Positions 29,109 through 37,866 of a stretch of 64,000 bases of DNA are shown here, one piece after another. The first letter of the stretch is position 1, and each line of letters starts with the position of its first letter. The stretch covers positions 2,642,501 through 2,706,500 of the forward strand of contig NZ_CP020083.1 in assembly GCF_003431825.1 (NCBI RefSeq). The letters are read 5' to 3'. The notes under the pieces are model-generated. The model was not told the DNA's origin. It made no database searches and saw only the letters and a list, made by a program, of their open reading frames with translations. Both the position numbers and the translations under genes were made by a program. This DNA comes from Blastomonas fulva. GTDB taxonomy: Bacteria; Pseudomonadota; Alphaproteobacteria; Sphingomonadales; Sphingomonadaceae.

Positions 29109-30029
29109 CTACCCCGCGCACTTCCCTTCGGCATGGCCACGGCGCAGGATGTCCGCCAGCATCCGGAACTCCTCGGCGCGGGGGCTGTTGCGGCGCCAGA
29201 TGATCGCAATGTCGCGCGAGGCGTGATCCGCCAGCAACGGCCGCGCCACGATATCGGTGTTGTTCAATATCCCCGCATCGATCGCGATCTGCGGCAGCAA
29301 TGTGAGGCCCAGCTTGTTGTCGACCATCTGCACCAGCGTGTGCAGCGATGTGCCGAACATCATCGCACTGGCGCGCAGTTCGGGGCGGTTGCACGCGGCA
29401 AGCGCGTGGTCCTTCAGGCAGTGGCCATCCTCGAGCAGCAGCAGCCGCGATTCGTCGATGAGCTCGGGGCGCACGAATTCGGGCGGGTCGCGCGGGTCAT
29501 CCTTGGGGAAGGCTACGTAGAGCGGATCGACGAACAGGGTTTCGTGCTCGACATCGCCCGCCGGAAAGGGGAGCGCAAGCAGAACGCAATCGACCTGGCC
29601 GTGATGAAGAGACTCGACCGCGGCGCTGCTGACTTCCTCGCGCAGGAACAGCTTGAGCTCGGGCTGCTCGCGGCGCAGGCCGGGAAGCAGCCGGGGCAGC
29701 AGGAACGGGGCAATAGTGGGGATGACGCTCATCCGCAGATCGCCCGACAGCGGCTTGCCCGATGAGCGCACGAGGTCGGAGAGCTCTTCCGCCTCGCGCA
29801 GGATACGGTGCGCCTTGGCCACGACCTTGTTGCCCAGCGGCGTGAATCGCACCACCCGCCGGGTCCGTTCGACCAGCACCACGCCCAGCAGCGTTTCCAG
29901 CTCGCGCAGCCCCGCCGACAGCGTCGACTGCGTCACGTAACAGGCATCTGCCGCCTTGCCGAAATGACCATGCTCTTCCAGCGCGACGAGATATTGCAGC
30001 TGTTTGAGAGTGGGCAGATATGACGTCAT
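29109..30029 (-). CDS. oxyR: OxyR-type LysR family peroxide sensor
   Basis: 306 residues. The N-terminal winged helix (LKQLQYLVALEEHGHFGKAA, TQSTLSAGLRELE) and substrate-binding domain are of LysR type. LLLEDGHCLKDHALAAC places Cys204 and Cys213 nine residues apart, exactly as the redox pair Cys199/Cys208 of E. coli OxyR, so peroxide sensing is likely. No catalase or ahpC gene is adjacent. The ATG overlaps the end of rnd by four bases (ATGA), so oxyR is translated from the rnd-oxyR transcript. Confidence 0.92.
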   Translation of the reverse strand: MTSYLPTLKQLQYLVALEEHGHFGKAADACYVTQSTLSAGLRELETLLGVVLVERTRRVVRFTPLGNKVVAKAHRILREAEELSDLVRSSGKPLSGDLRMSVIPTIAPFLLPRLLPGLRREQPELKLFLREEVSSAAVESLHHGQVDCVLLALPFPAGDVEHETLFVDPLYVAFPKDDPRDPPEFVRPELIDESRLLLLEDGHCLKDHALAACNRPELRASAMMFGTSLHTLVQMVDNKLGLTLLPQIAIDAGILNNTDIVARPLLADHASRDIAIIWRRNSPRAEEFRMLADILRRGHAEGKCAG

Positions 30030-31255
30030 GGCTGCTCCGCAAGCGCAGCGGCGACAGCGGCATCGGCATCCGGCTCGGCTTCTGCCGCAAGTTCGGTGCG
30101 CGTCATCTTGATCCGGCCATCGGCGATGGCAAACGCCATCCGACCCTCGACCAGCGCCAGCGCATCGCGGCCGAACTGTTCGAACCGCCAGCCTTCCAGG
30201 ATCGGCAGGTTCTTGCGCACACCCGCCGCCAGCGCTTCCAGATCGTCGCTGCGCGCGAGCAGCCGCGCGGCGACATCGATCTCGCGCGATCGGATCTTGA
30301 GCAGCAGCTTGAGCAGGTCAGCGACGAGCGCGCCTTCCTTTCCCAGTGCAGGGCCACGCGGGCTCTTGGGCGGCATTTCCGCCGGGCTGAGCGGACGCGC
30401 GGCGATCAGCGCATCCATCATCCGCGCGCCAATATCGTTTTCGCGCCATGCCGCGGACAGGCCGCGCACCTTGCCCAGATCGGACTGGTGCGAGGGCGGA
30501 TGCGCCGCGATGTCGGCAAGCGTCTCGTCCTTCATGATGCGCCCGCGCGGCAGGTTCTTGTCCTGGGCCTCAGTCTCGCGCCACCAGGCGAGCGCGCGCA
30601 TGCGGCCGAGGATCTGCGCGCTGCGGCCCGGCGGACGGATGCGCTGCCATAAAGTGTCGGGATCGGGCTTGTACTGGCGCGGATCGCCCAGCTTTTCCAT
30701 CTCGATATCCAGCCACGCACCGCGCCCGGTGCGGCGCAATTTGTCGAGCATCTTGGGGAAGATCTTGGCCAGATGGGTGACATCTCCAATGGCATAATCA
30801 ATCTGGCGGGCCTCCAGCGGCCTGCGGGACCAGTCGGTGAAGCGCGCACCCTTGTCGACCGTCAGTCCCAGCCAGCTTTCGACAAGGTTGGCATAGCCTA
30901 TCTGCTCGGCCTGGCCGAGCGCCATTGCGGCAACCTGGGTGTCGAACAGCGGGGTGGGTGTCTTGCCGGTCAGGTTGAAGATGATCTCGATGTCCTGGGG
31001 TCCTGCATGGAAGACCTTGAGGACCTCGGGATTCTCGGTGAGCAGGTCTAGCAGCGGGCTCAGATCGATTCCCGGTGCCTTGGGATCGATGGCCGCAGCC
31101 TCTTCCAGATTGCCGATCTGTACCAGGCACAGCTCGGGCCAATAGGTGTTCTCGCGCATGAACTCGGTATCAACCGCGACAAAGTCGGATTGGGCCAGAC
31201 GCGTGCATAGCCGCGCGAGGGAATCGGTGTCGGTAATCAGTGGGTGAATCTGCAT
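30026..31255 (-). CDS. rnd: Ribonuclease D
   Basis: 409 residues from ATG 31255 (MQIHPLITDTD). The DEDD 3'-5' exonuclease is visible: Asp and Glu in VAVDTEFMRE, Asp in HAGPQDIEII, and the Tyr/Asp pair in IDYAIGDVTHL. HRDC-type helical regions follow (ALAWWRETEAQDKNLPRGRIM). RNase D trims tRNA and other stable RNA 3' ends. It is immediately upstream of oxyR with a 4-nt overlap. Confidence 0.94.
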   Translation of the reverse strand: MQIHPLITDTDSLARLCTRLAQSDFVAVDTEFMRENTYWPELCLVQIGNLEEAAAIDPKAPGIDLSPLLDLLTENPEVLKVFHAGPQDIEIIFNLTGKTPTPLFDTQVAAMALGQAEQIGYANLVESWLGLTVDKGARFTDWSRRPLEARQIDYAIGDVTHLAKIFPKMLDKLRRTGRGAWLDIEMEKLGDPRQYKPDPDTLWQRIRPPGRSAQILGRMRALAWWRETEAQDKNLPRGRIMKDETLADIAAHPPSHQSDLGKVRGLSAAWRENDIGARMMDALIAARPLSPAEMPPKSPRGPALGKEGALVADLLKLLLKIRSREIDVAARLLARSDDLEALAAGVRKNLPILEGWRFEQFGRDALALVEGRMAFAIADGRIKMTRTELAAEAEPDADAAVAAALAEQP

Positions 31256-31406
31256 GTTGAACCTATACAGCGTGCGAAGAATGTCGCAAACTGCGAGCGG
31301 GTCCATAATGAATCAGCGCAAGGATAGTTGTCCCTGACGCCGATCGGAACAAACATCCATCCATCCATCATGTAATGCGTGCCTCGTTGGGCGCGGGGGA
31401 CAAGTC

Positions 31407-31736
31407 ATGTGGGTCTATCATGTGGTCATAATTATTCTCATTTTGACGCTAATTGGGCAGATGCTGGCTGCAGGTGGCGATGCCTTTCTGGTTCTTGATA
31501 ATTCAAGGCCGGTGGGAGGTGATCGCGAAGTGTTGACAATACTGGCCTGGGGGCTCGCGACCCGCGCCGGGCGCAGCGCCTGCATCAGCGATCCGGCCGG
31601 GCGCGGGATTAACGACATGCGCTTCTCGATGAACTTCGGCCAGATCCTGCTTTCGGTGGTGACCTTGGGCATCGTCCGCCGGGTGAACATCGATTACCGC
31701 ATGTTTGCCGGCAACAGCCCGGTGGAGGAGGCCTGA
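31407..31736 (+). CDS. Hypothetical small membrane-associated protein
   Basis: 109 residues with a GGGGGAC ribosome binding site before ATG 31407. There is a hydrophobic N-terminal helix (VVIIILILTLIGQML) and a second hydrophobic patch near the C-terminus (ILLSVVTLGIVRRVNIDYRM). I do not recognise the family. The ending superficially resembles small Bor/YceK-like proteins, which is weak. Its stop overlaps the next start (TGATG), so it is coupled to the FAD oxidase. Confidence 0.6.
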   Translation: MWVYHVVIIILILTLIGQMLAAGGDAFLVLDNSRPVGGDREVLTILAWGLATRAGRSACISDPAGRGINDMRFSMNFGQILLSVVTLGIVRRVNIDYRMFAGNSPVEEA

Positions 31737-33244
31737 TGCCCGCGCCGCACCGCCATGGCGCGCTGCGCTGGACCAATTATCACGGCACCGAATCCGCCGA
31801 CCTTGCCGATCTGGTCGAACTCACCAACAGCACCGCCGAATCCGGGCGCGACGCCTTGCGCGAGGTGGCGCGCGATGTGCTGGCACTGCTGCAGCAGGCG
31901 CGTGCAGCCGGCATCCATGTCCGCCCGCTCGGATCGGGCTGGTCGCCTTCGCCGATCTGCATTGTCGATGGCGGCTGGCTGGTCGAGACTCGCCGGATCA
32001 ACCGTTGTTTTCGCCTGGACAGCGACGATGTCGCGTCGGGCGTGGATGCATCGCGGCTGATGCTGGTGCAGGCCGGTGCCACGGTCGACGAAGTCAACGA
32101 CAGCGCCGAGGAAATGGGTCTGTCGCTGGTCACCGGCGGCGCCAGCAACGGCCAGACGCTGGCGGGTGCGGCGGCCACCGGCACGCATGGCAGCGTGCTG
32201 AGCGCAGGTGGTATCCAGGACCATATCCGCGCGCTGCAGGTGGTCACGCCCTCGGGCATATTCTGGGTGGAGCCGCAGCAACCGCTGATGACTCCGGGCT
32301 TCGTCGCCCACGCCGGCAGCACCATCCTGCGCGACGATGATGTGTTTGCCGCGTGCCTCGTCGCGGTCGGCGCGATGGGCTTCGTCACCGCGATGGTGAT
32401 CGCATGCGAGCCTATCTACATGGTGCGCAACATCCAGAAGCGCGCCCGGCTGACGCGTGAACACGTCACCCGGCTCGCCGACGGCGATTTTCGCGTGTTT
32501 TCGCGCGAGCTGGGGCTGGATGAGGACCCGTATTTTGCACAGGTGATTCTCAATCCGTTTGACCCCTTCGACAAGGACGCGTTGCTGCGACTGCTCTACC
32601 GCCGCGCCTACGACCCTGCGATTCCGCCACCGCCACGGCCGCTGGCAGGGGCAGGCTATGATGCGCTGACGCTGATCGGCAAGGCGATGGCGGGGTTCGA
32701 TCTGTTCCGCGCCGATGTCCTGCAGCTGGCGATGCGCGCAGGCTATGCCGTCCAGCGCGATGTCGACGATCCCGAAGCGGTGGCGACCTGGGGTAACACC
32801 ACCGAGCCGCACAACCCGATCGCCAATCTGTTCAACGGCTCGGTGACCATGGCGCGCGCAGATCTCGAACGGGCATTCGATCCGCTGATCGAGGCGTTTC
32901 TGAGCGGGGGTGGGGGCACCGTGGTGACGCTGCGTTTCATGAAGCGCGCGGCGGGCCTGCTCGCGCCCGCACGTTTCGACGACAATGTCGTCATCGATTT
33001 CGACGGGCCCCGCAGCGATGTCAGCCATCGCAGCTATCGCGCGGTCGTCGCCAGGCTCGATGCGCTGGGCATCCGCTTCACGCGGCACTGGGGTAAGACG
33101 AATGACCTGGATGCGGCGCGGGTGGCGCATGATTATGGCGTGGATTACCACCGGTTCAGGGCCGCGCAACGCCGGATGATGCCCGATCCCGGCGATCTTG
33201 CCGTGTTCGGCAGCGATTGCCTGACGCATCTGGGGCTGATCTGA
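31736..33244 (+). CDS. FAD-binding oxidase of the sugar-lactone oxidase type
   Basis: 502 residues. The N-terminal half is a PCMH/FAD-binding domain: VRPLGSGWSPSPICIVDGG, VQAGATVDEVN and GGASNGQTLAGAAATGTHG, the dinucleotide-binding loop of aldonolactone oxidases. The C-terminal region (LGIRFTRHWGKTNDLDA, DYGVDYHRFRAAQRRMMPD) matches the D-arabinono-1,4-lactone oxidase C-terminal domain. It probably oxidises a sugar lactone or alditol using FAD. The substrate is not evident. There is no signal peptide. Confidence 0.82.
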   Translation: MPAPHRHGALRWTNYHGTESADLADLVELTNSTAESGRDALREVARDVLALLQQARAAGIHVRPLGSGWSPSPICIVDGGWLVETRRINRCFRLDSDDVASGVDASRLMLVQAGATVDEVNDSAEEMGLSLVTGGASNGQTLAGAAATGTHGSVLSAGGIQDHIRALQVVTPSGIFWVEPQQPLMTPGFVAHAGSTILRDDDVFAACLVAVGAMGFVTAMVIACEPIYMVRNIQKRARLTREHVTRLADGDFRVFSRELGLDEDPYFAQVILNPFDPFDKDALLRLLYRRAYDPAIPPPPRPLAGAGYDALTLIGKAMAGFDLFRADVLQLAMRAGYAVQRDVDDPEAVATWGNTTEPHNPIANLFNGSVTMARADLERAFDPLIEAFLSGGGGTVVTLRFMKRAAGLLAPARFDDNVVIDFDGPRSDVSHRSYRAVVARLDALGIRFTRHWGKTNDLDAARVAHDYGVDYHRFRAAQRRMMPDPGDLAVFGSDCLTHLGLI

Positions 33245-33290
33245 AACGGGGCAGCGCGCGGCAAAGGGGTGTGGGGCGGGCGCACAAAGC

Positions 33291-33319
33291 TTGACAAAAT
33301 GGCGGTGGCGCGGTGTTAG
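33291..33319 (+). promoter_or_regulatory. Sigma-70-like promoter upstream of aspS
   Basis: TTGACA at 33291-33296, a 17-bp spacer, then TGTTAG at 33314-33319. The -35 box is a perfect consensus and the -10 is weak. Transcription would begin near 33326, leaving a leader of about 65 nt before aspS. Confidence 0.6.
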
Positions 33320-33392
33320 CCGCACCATCGGCCTGCCTTGCACCGTGCAGGGCCCTGGCACCTCTTGTCTCGATCAGGATTGACGGTTTTCC

Positions 33393-35171
33393 ATGCACGC
33401 ATATCGCACCCACAGTTGCACCGCGCTTCGCGCATCCGATGTTGGCCAGCAGGTCCGCCTTTCGGGCTGGGTCCATCGCAAGCGCGACCATGGCAATCTG
33501 CTCTTCATCGACCTGCGCGACCATTACGGCCTGACCCAGATCGTCACCGATTCCGACAGCCCCGCGTTCGCCGCGCTTGAGCGGCTGCGCGTGGAGAGCG
33601 TCGTCACGGTGACCGGTACGGTTGTCGCGCGCTCGGCCGAGACGGTGAACGCGGGCCTGCCGACCGGCGAGATCGAGGTGCGCGCAGGCGAGGTGATCGT
33701 CCAGTCGGCTGCCGAAGAGCTGCCGATGCCGGTCGCGGGTGAGCAGGAATATCCCGAGGATATTCGCCTGCGCTATCGCTTCCTCGATCTGCGCCGCGAA
33801 CGCCTGCACCGCAACATCATGCTGCGCTCGCAGGTCATCGCCAGCTTGCGCAAGCGGATGGTCGACCAGGGCTTTACCGAATTCCAGACCCCGATTCTCA
33901 CCGCGTCTTCGCCCGAAGGCGCGCGCGATTATCTGGTTCCCAGCCGCGTCCACCCAGGCAAGTTCTACGCGCTGCCCCAGGCACCGCAGATGTTCAAGCA
34001 GCTGCTGATGGTCGCGGGCTTCGACCGCTATTTCCAGATTGCGCCGTGCTTCCGTGATGAGGACGCGCGTGCCGACCGCAGCCCGGGCGAATTCTACCAG
34101 CTCGACCTCGAGATGAGCTTCGTGACGCAGGACGATGTGTTCGCGGCGCTGGAGCCCGTGCTCGGAGGCGTGTTCCGCGAGTTCGCCAACGGCAAGGCCG
34201 TCACCGAAGGCGCATTCCCGCGCATCCCCTATCGCGAATCCATGCTCAAATACGGATCGGACAAGCCCGACTTGCGCAACCCGCTGGTGATCAGCGACGT
34301 GACCGACCACTTCAAGGGATCGGGCTTTGGCCTGTTCGACAAGATCGTGGGCTCGGGCGGCAAGGTGCGCGCAATCCCCGCTCCCGGCGCCGGCGCGATG
34401 AGCCGCAAGTTCTTCGACGACATGAATGACTGGGCCCGCGGCGAAGGCCATGCGGGTCTCGGCTACATCAACATCCGCGACGGTGTCCCCGGCGGCCCGA
34501 TCGCCAAGAACCATGGCGAGGAAGGCACCGCCAAGCTGATCGCAGAGCTCGGCCTCGGCCCCAATGATGGCGTGTTCTTCGCGGCGGGCAAGGAGCTTCA
34601 GGCGGCGAAGCTCGCAGGCGCGGCGCGCACGCGGGTGGGGGAGCAGCTGAACCTGATTGAGCAGGGCGTGTTCAAGTTCTGCTGGATCGTCGACTTCCCG
34701 ATGTTCGAATATGACGAGGACGCCAAGAAGATCGACTTCAGCCACAACCCGTTCTCGATGCCGCAGGGCGAGATGGAAGCGCTGGAGACGATGGACCCGC
34801 TCGATATACTCGCCTGGCAGTACGACATCGTCTGCAACGGCGTCGAACTGTCTTCGGGCGCGATCCGGAACCACCGTCCCGACATCATGTACAAGGCGTT
34901 CGAGATCGCCGGCTACAGCAAGGAAGATGTCGAGAAGAACTTCTCGGGAATGATCAACGCGTTCAAGTTCGGCGCGCCGCCGCATGGTGGCTCGGCACCG
35001 GGTGTCGATCGCATGGTGATGCTGCTCGCCGACGAGCCCAACATCCGTGAGGTCGTGCTGTTCCCGATGAACCAGAAGGCCGAGGACCTGATGATGGGCG
35101 CACCGTCGCCGGTCAGCCTCAAGCAGTTGCGCGAGCTCAACATCCGGGTGGCAGAGACGCCCAAGGGCTGA
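33393..35171 (+). CDS. aspS: Aspartyl-tRNA synthetase
   Basis: 592 residues of the bacterial type. An N-terminal OB-fold anticodon-binding domain ([24 protein letters not shown] cut short here) is followed by the class II core: [51 protein letters not shown] (motif 2), the GAD insertion around residues 290-410, and motif 3 [13 protein letters not shown]. It charges tRNA-Asp. Whether it also charges tRNA-Asn was not determined. Confidence 0.98.
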   Translation: MHAYRTHSCTALRASDVGQQVRLSGWVHRKRDHGNLLFIDLRDHYGLTQIVTDSDSPAFAALERLRVESVVTVTGTVVARSAETVNAGLPTGEIEVRAGEVIVQSAAEELPMPVAGEQEYPEDIRLRYRFLDLRRERLHRNIMLRSQVIASLRKRMVDQGFTEFQTPILTASSPEGARDYLVPSRVHPGKFYALPQAPQMFKQLLMVAGFDRYFQIAPCFRDEDARADRSPGEFYQLDLEMSFVTQDDVFAALEPVLGGVFREFANGKAVTEGAFPRIPYRESMLKYGSDKPDLRNPLVISDVTDHFKGSGFGLFDKIVGSGGKVRAIPAPGAGAMSRKFFDDMNDWARGEGHAGLGYINIRDGVPGGPIAKNHGEEGTAKLIAELGLGPNDGVFFAAGKELQAAKLAGAARTRVGEQLNLIEQGVFKFCWIVDFPMFEYDEDAKKIDFSHNPFSMPQGEMEALETMDPLDILAWQYDIVCNGVELSSGAIRNHRPDIMYKAFEIAGYSKEDVEKNFSGMINAFKFGAPPHGGSAPGVDRMVMLLADEPNIREVVLFPMNQKAEDLMMGAPSPVSLKQLRELNIRVAETPKG

Positions 35172-35202
35172 TGACATTCTGTCCCACGGGCGCAGGTTGA
35201 GA

Positions 35203-35226
35203 AAACTGTGAAACTGTGATACTGCG
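35203..35226. promoter_or_regulatory. Tandem AAACTGTG repeat, candidate antitoxin operator
   Basis: AAACTGTG occurs twice head to tail at 35203-35210 and 35211-35218, followed by a related ATACTG. It lies 15 bases before the antitoxin start. Short direct repeats of this kind are typical ribbon-helix-helix operators, so autoregulation of the toxin-antitoxin pair is plausible but untested. Confidence 0.4.
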
Positions 35227-35232
35227 CTGGTC

Positions 35233-35583
35233 ATGAAGAATGTGACCATCGCTCTGGATGACGAGACCCATCGGCTGGCGCGAATCCGCGCCGCCGAACT
35301 GGGCACGTCGCTGTCGGCCATGGTCAAGGCGTATCTGCAGGGCGTCGCTTCGGGCAATGCTCCTGCCGGGGCGCCGCCAGCCGGAGTGCGTGAAATGCCG
35401 CAGACCTTCGTTGCCGCGCCCTCGCTGCCCCCGGTGAGCGAATTCGTGCCGCTGAAAAAGCCCCGTCAGCCGGGCGCGCTGCGGGGGCAGATCCGGATGA
35501 CGGATGATTTCTGTGAAACCCCGCAATGGCTGATCGATGCCATGGAGGGCAAGGACGACGACGAGTTCTGGCCTGCCGACTAG
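35233..35583 (+). CDS. Ribbon-helix-helix-type antitoxin
   Basis: 116 residues. The first 35 (VTIALDDETHRLARIRAAE, then LGTSLSAMVKAYLQG) form a ribbon-helix-helix DNA-binding unit. A Gly/Ala/Pro-rich linker (SGNAPAGAPPAG) and an acidic C-terminal region (MTDDFCETPQWLIDAMEGKD) follow, the likely toxin-binding tail. It lies 15 nt upstream of the PIN toxin, the usual antitoxin-first order. It is longer than most VapB proteins. Confidence 0.78.
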   Translation: MKNVTIALDDETHRLARIRAAELGTSLSAMVKAYLQGVASGNAPAGAPPAGVREMPQTFVAAPSLPPVSEFVPLKKPRQPGALRGQIRMTDDFCETPQWLIDAMEGKDDDEFWPAD

Positions 35584-35598
35584 ACAAGGCTTGCGACG

Positions 35599-35979
35599 AT
35601 GCGTCTGATGCTCGACACCCATATTCTGCTGTGGTGGCTGCAGGACAATCCCAGACTGGGTGCACCCGCGCGCGCGTTAATCGCCGATTCGGCCAACCAG
35701 GTGCTCGTCAGCCTGGCAACGCCGTGGGAGATCTCGGTCAAGCACCGGGTCGGCAAGATGGATGACAGCGGTGCTGCCATCATGGAGGCGCTGCTCGATC
35801 AGGGCATCGCGATGGTTGATCTGAAACCTGCGCATCTCCGCGTGCTCAAAGCCATGCCATTGCATCATCGCGACCCATTCGATCATCTGATCATCGCTCA
35901 GGCCCTTGCCGAGCGTGCGGTTGTCATCACCGACGATGCGAAATTTCCGGACTATGGCGTCCGCTGCATCCCTGCCTGA
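35599..35979 (+). CDS. PIN-domain ribonuclease toxin (VapC family)
   Basis: 126 residues. LMLDTHILLWWL at the start, ATPWEISVKHRVGK, HHRDPFDHLIIAQA and VITDDAKF give the PIN acidic residues Asp6, Glu44, Asp95 and Asp112/113. The LDTHxLLWWL subtype is commonly paired with Phd-type antitoxins, whereas here a ribbon-helix-helix protein precedes it. It should cleave RNA when free of antitoxin. Confidence 0.88.
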   Translation: MRLMLDTHILLWWLQDNPRLGAPARALIADSANQVLVSLATPWEISVKHRVGKMDDSGAAIMEALLDQGIAMVDLKPAHLRVLKAMPLHHRDPFDHLIIAQALAERAVVITDDAKFPDYGVRCIPA

Positions 35980-36055
35980 CACAGAAGGCGGTGATGAAGC
36001 GCACAGCATTGGGCCATGACTTGGCCCAGAAACATGTTACATTTCAGCGGAATCG

Positions 36056-37066
36056 ATGCACGAGTGGGAATGGCGAGCGATGGGGGGTGTCGTGAAACGG
36101 GGTAAGCATTCACGCGGGGTCACGGCGCGGGCATTGGCTGCAGCAATGGCGCTGGCGAGCGGATTTGCAGCCGTGCCCGCCTCGGCCGAAACGCTCACGG
36201 TGGAAGGGCTGTACCCTGCGCGCTCGCCCGCGGCGGCCGGGGTCGGATCGCTGGTGGTGGAACGCTTCGGTGGCAGGGACGGGCGTGAACTGTCGTTTGC
36301 GCTGGAAGGCATGCTGGCCGAGCTCGCGATCTACGGCCAACCCTATTTCCGCGTGGTGGCCGAGCGATCGAGTGCGCCTGCCGATGCTATCCTGTCGGGA
36401 ATCGCCAATGCCGCGGTGCAGAACCAGCCGGTAGAGGAGGACCGAAAGGTCTGCGTCGAGCGCGACGACAACGACAAATGCGTGCGCGAGGAAAACCAGA
36501 AGATCCGCTGCCAGCGCCGCATCGTCACATTCAACCCGTCGCTGCGCATGGCGCGGGTCGATGATGGCGCAATCGTCTATCAGCGTCAGTTGCAGGAGCG
36601 CGACCAGATCGTCTGGTGCCCCGATCGTGCTGCGGCGCGCAGCGTCGAGGACACCGTATCGGCGCTTATCGGCAACGCCGTGGCCGAGGTCCGGCTGGAC
36701 ATCGCGCCGGTTTATCGCAGCGATGTCATCCGCGTGCTCGAGGTGCGCAAGGGGCTCGACAAGGACCAGTCCAGCCGCTTCCGCGATGCGCTCAAGGCCA
36801 CCGCGCGCAACCCCCAGGGTGCATGCGATATCTGGCAGGCGCTGGATGGCGAAGTGCCGGGCCAAAGCTCGGTCGTGTTCAACCTGGCGCTGTGCGCCGA
36901 GCAGCGCGGAGATCTGGATGAAGCGCTGGTGCGCTACCGTCAGGCGCAGACATTGCTGCCGCGCGAGCGCGCGATTGTCGCCGCCTTCGACCGGATCGGC
37001 GCGCGCCGTGCCGCCGAAGCCGATTACGCCACGCGCGAAGACAGACTTTCAGGGAGCCGTCCATGA
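36056..37066 (+). CDS. Exported hypothetical protein with a TPR-like C-terminus
   Basis: 336 residues; ATG 36080 is an alternative start. A long signal peptide (ARALAAAMALASGFAAVPASA) is followed by a beta-rich domain with a cysteine cluster (VCVERDDNDKCVREEN, KIRCQRR). The end is a tetratricopeptide-like pair of helices (SSVVFNLALCAEQRGDLDEA, LVRYRQAQTLLP). It is probably periplasmic or outer-membrane associated, with no enzymatic motif. The last four bases overlap the PPK2 gene (ATGA). Confidence 0.78.
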   Translation: MHEWEWRAMGGVVKRGKHSRGVTARALAAAMALASGFAAVPASAETLTVEGLYPARSPAAAGVGSLVVERFGGRDGRELSFALEGMLAELAIYGQPYFRVVAERSSAPADAILSGIANAAVQNQPVEEDRKVCVERDDNDKCVREENQKIRCQRRIVTFNPSLRMARVDDGAIVYQRQLQERDQIVWCPDRAAARSVEDTVSALIGNAVAEVRLDIAPVYRSDVIRVLEVRKGLDKDQSSRFRDALKATARNPQGACDIWQALDGEVPGQSSVVFNLALCAEQRGDLDEALVRYRQAQTLLPRERAIVAAFDRIGARRAAEADYATREDRLSGSRP

Positions 37067-37842
37067 GCATCCAGCTTTCCGATTACGAAAAGGGCGCATC
37101 GTACGACGGTGATTATGCCGAAGTGCTCAAAGGGCTGCAGGAGCGGCTGTCGCACGCACACGCCCGGCACATCGTCCACGGCCGCCGCGCGATCATCGTT
37201 CTGGAAGGTTGGGATGCGGCGGGCAAGGGCGGCATCATCAAGCGGATGACCGCCGAATGGGATCCGCGTTACTTCCAGGTCTGGCCGATCAGCGCACCGA
37301 CACCCTATGAGCGTGACAGACACTTCCTGTGGCGATTCTGGCAGAAGCTGCCCGGCAGCCGCGAGGTGTGCGTGTTCGACCGGTCCTGGTACGGCCGTGT
37401 GCTGGTCGAACGGGTCGAGGGCTTCTGCAGCGAGCGCGACTGGAAGCGCGGCTATGACGAGATCAACGAGTTCGAGGCGCAGCAGGTCGATGGCGGCACC
37501 ACGGTCATCAAGATGTTTCTGCATGTCACCCAGGCGACCCAGGACAAACGGCTCGCCGACCGCCTGTCGGTTCCCGAAAAGCGCTGGAAGGTGACGCAGG
37601 AAGACTTTCGCAACCGCGCCAAGCGCGATGAGTATCTCGCGGCAATCCACGCCATGTTCAAGCAGACTGACACGCGCTGGGCACCCTGGGCGGTGTTCGA
37701 CGGAAACAACAAGAAAGCCGCGCGCATCGCCGCTTTGACCTATCTGGCCGACCGGCTGGATGCCAGCGTGCCGAAGGACCTGCCAGACGCCGATCCTGTG
37801 TTGGTCGCCATGGCGAGGGACGCGTTCGGCTATAAGGGCTGA
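37063..37842 (+). CDS. ppk2: Polyphosphate kinase 2 family protein
   Basis: 259 residues. The Walker A GWDAAGKGGIIKRM, the PTPYERDRHFLWRFW lid region and the Walker B VFDRSWYGRVLVERVEG are diagnostic of PPK2. These enzymes phosphorylate nucleoside mono- or diphosphates from polyphosphate. The sequence alone does not settle AMP versus ADP/GDP preference. It gives the window a second polyphosphate enzyme besides ppk-ppx. It is coupled to the upstream exported protein by an ATGA overlap. Confidence 0.93.
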   Translation: MSIQLSDYEKGASYDGDYAEVLKGLQERLSHAHARHIVHGRRAIIVLEGWDAAGKGGIIKRMTAEWDPRYFQVWPISAPTPYERDRHFLWRFWQKLPGSREVCVFDRSWYGRVLVERVEGFCSERDWKRGYDEINEFEAQQVDGGTTVIKMFLHVTQATQDKRLADRLSVPEKRWKVTQEDFRNRAKRDEYLAAIHAMFKQTDTRWAPWAVFDGNNKKAARIAALTYLADRLDASVPKDLPDADPVLVAMARDAFGYKG

Positions 37843-37866
37843 GCGCCCGCGGTATGCGGGTCAGCC
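37837..37866. terminator. Bidirectional hairpin between convergent genes
   Basis: GGCTGA at 37837-37842 pairs with TCAGCC at 37861-37866, and CCCGC at 37846-37850 with GCGGG at 37856-37860. Both convergent stop codons are part of the outer stem. No T run follows on either side, so terminator activity is uncertain. Confidence 0.4.

Noticed and set aside
31350..31372. Short CATC tandem repeat before the 31407 gene
   Set aside because: Only about four units of four bases; likely chance or slippage with no sign of phase variation of a start codon.
31694..33361. 555-codon minus-strand open frame
   Set aside because: Antisense to the FAD oxidase, whose FAD-binding motifs are clear.
33156..35357. 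733-codon minus-strand open frame
   Set aside because: It is the antisense of aspS. High GC and biased third positions create long shadow frames, and its translation shows no family motifs.
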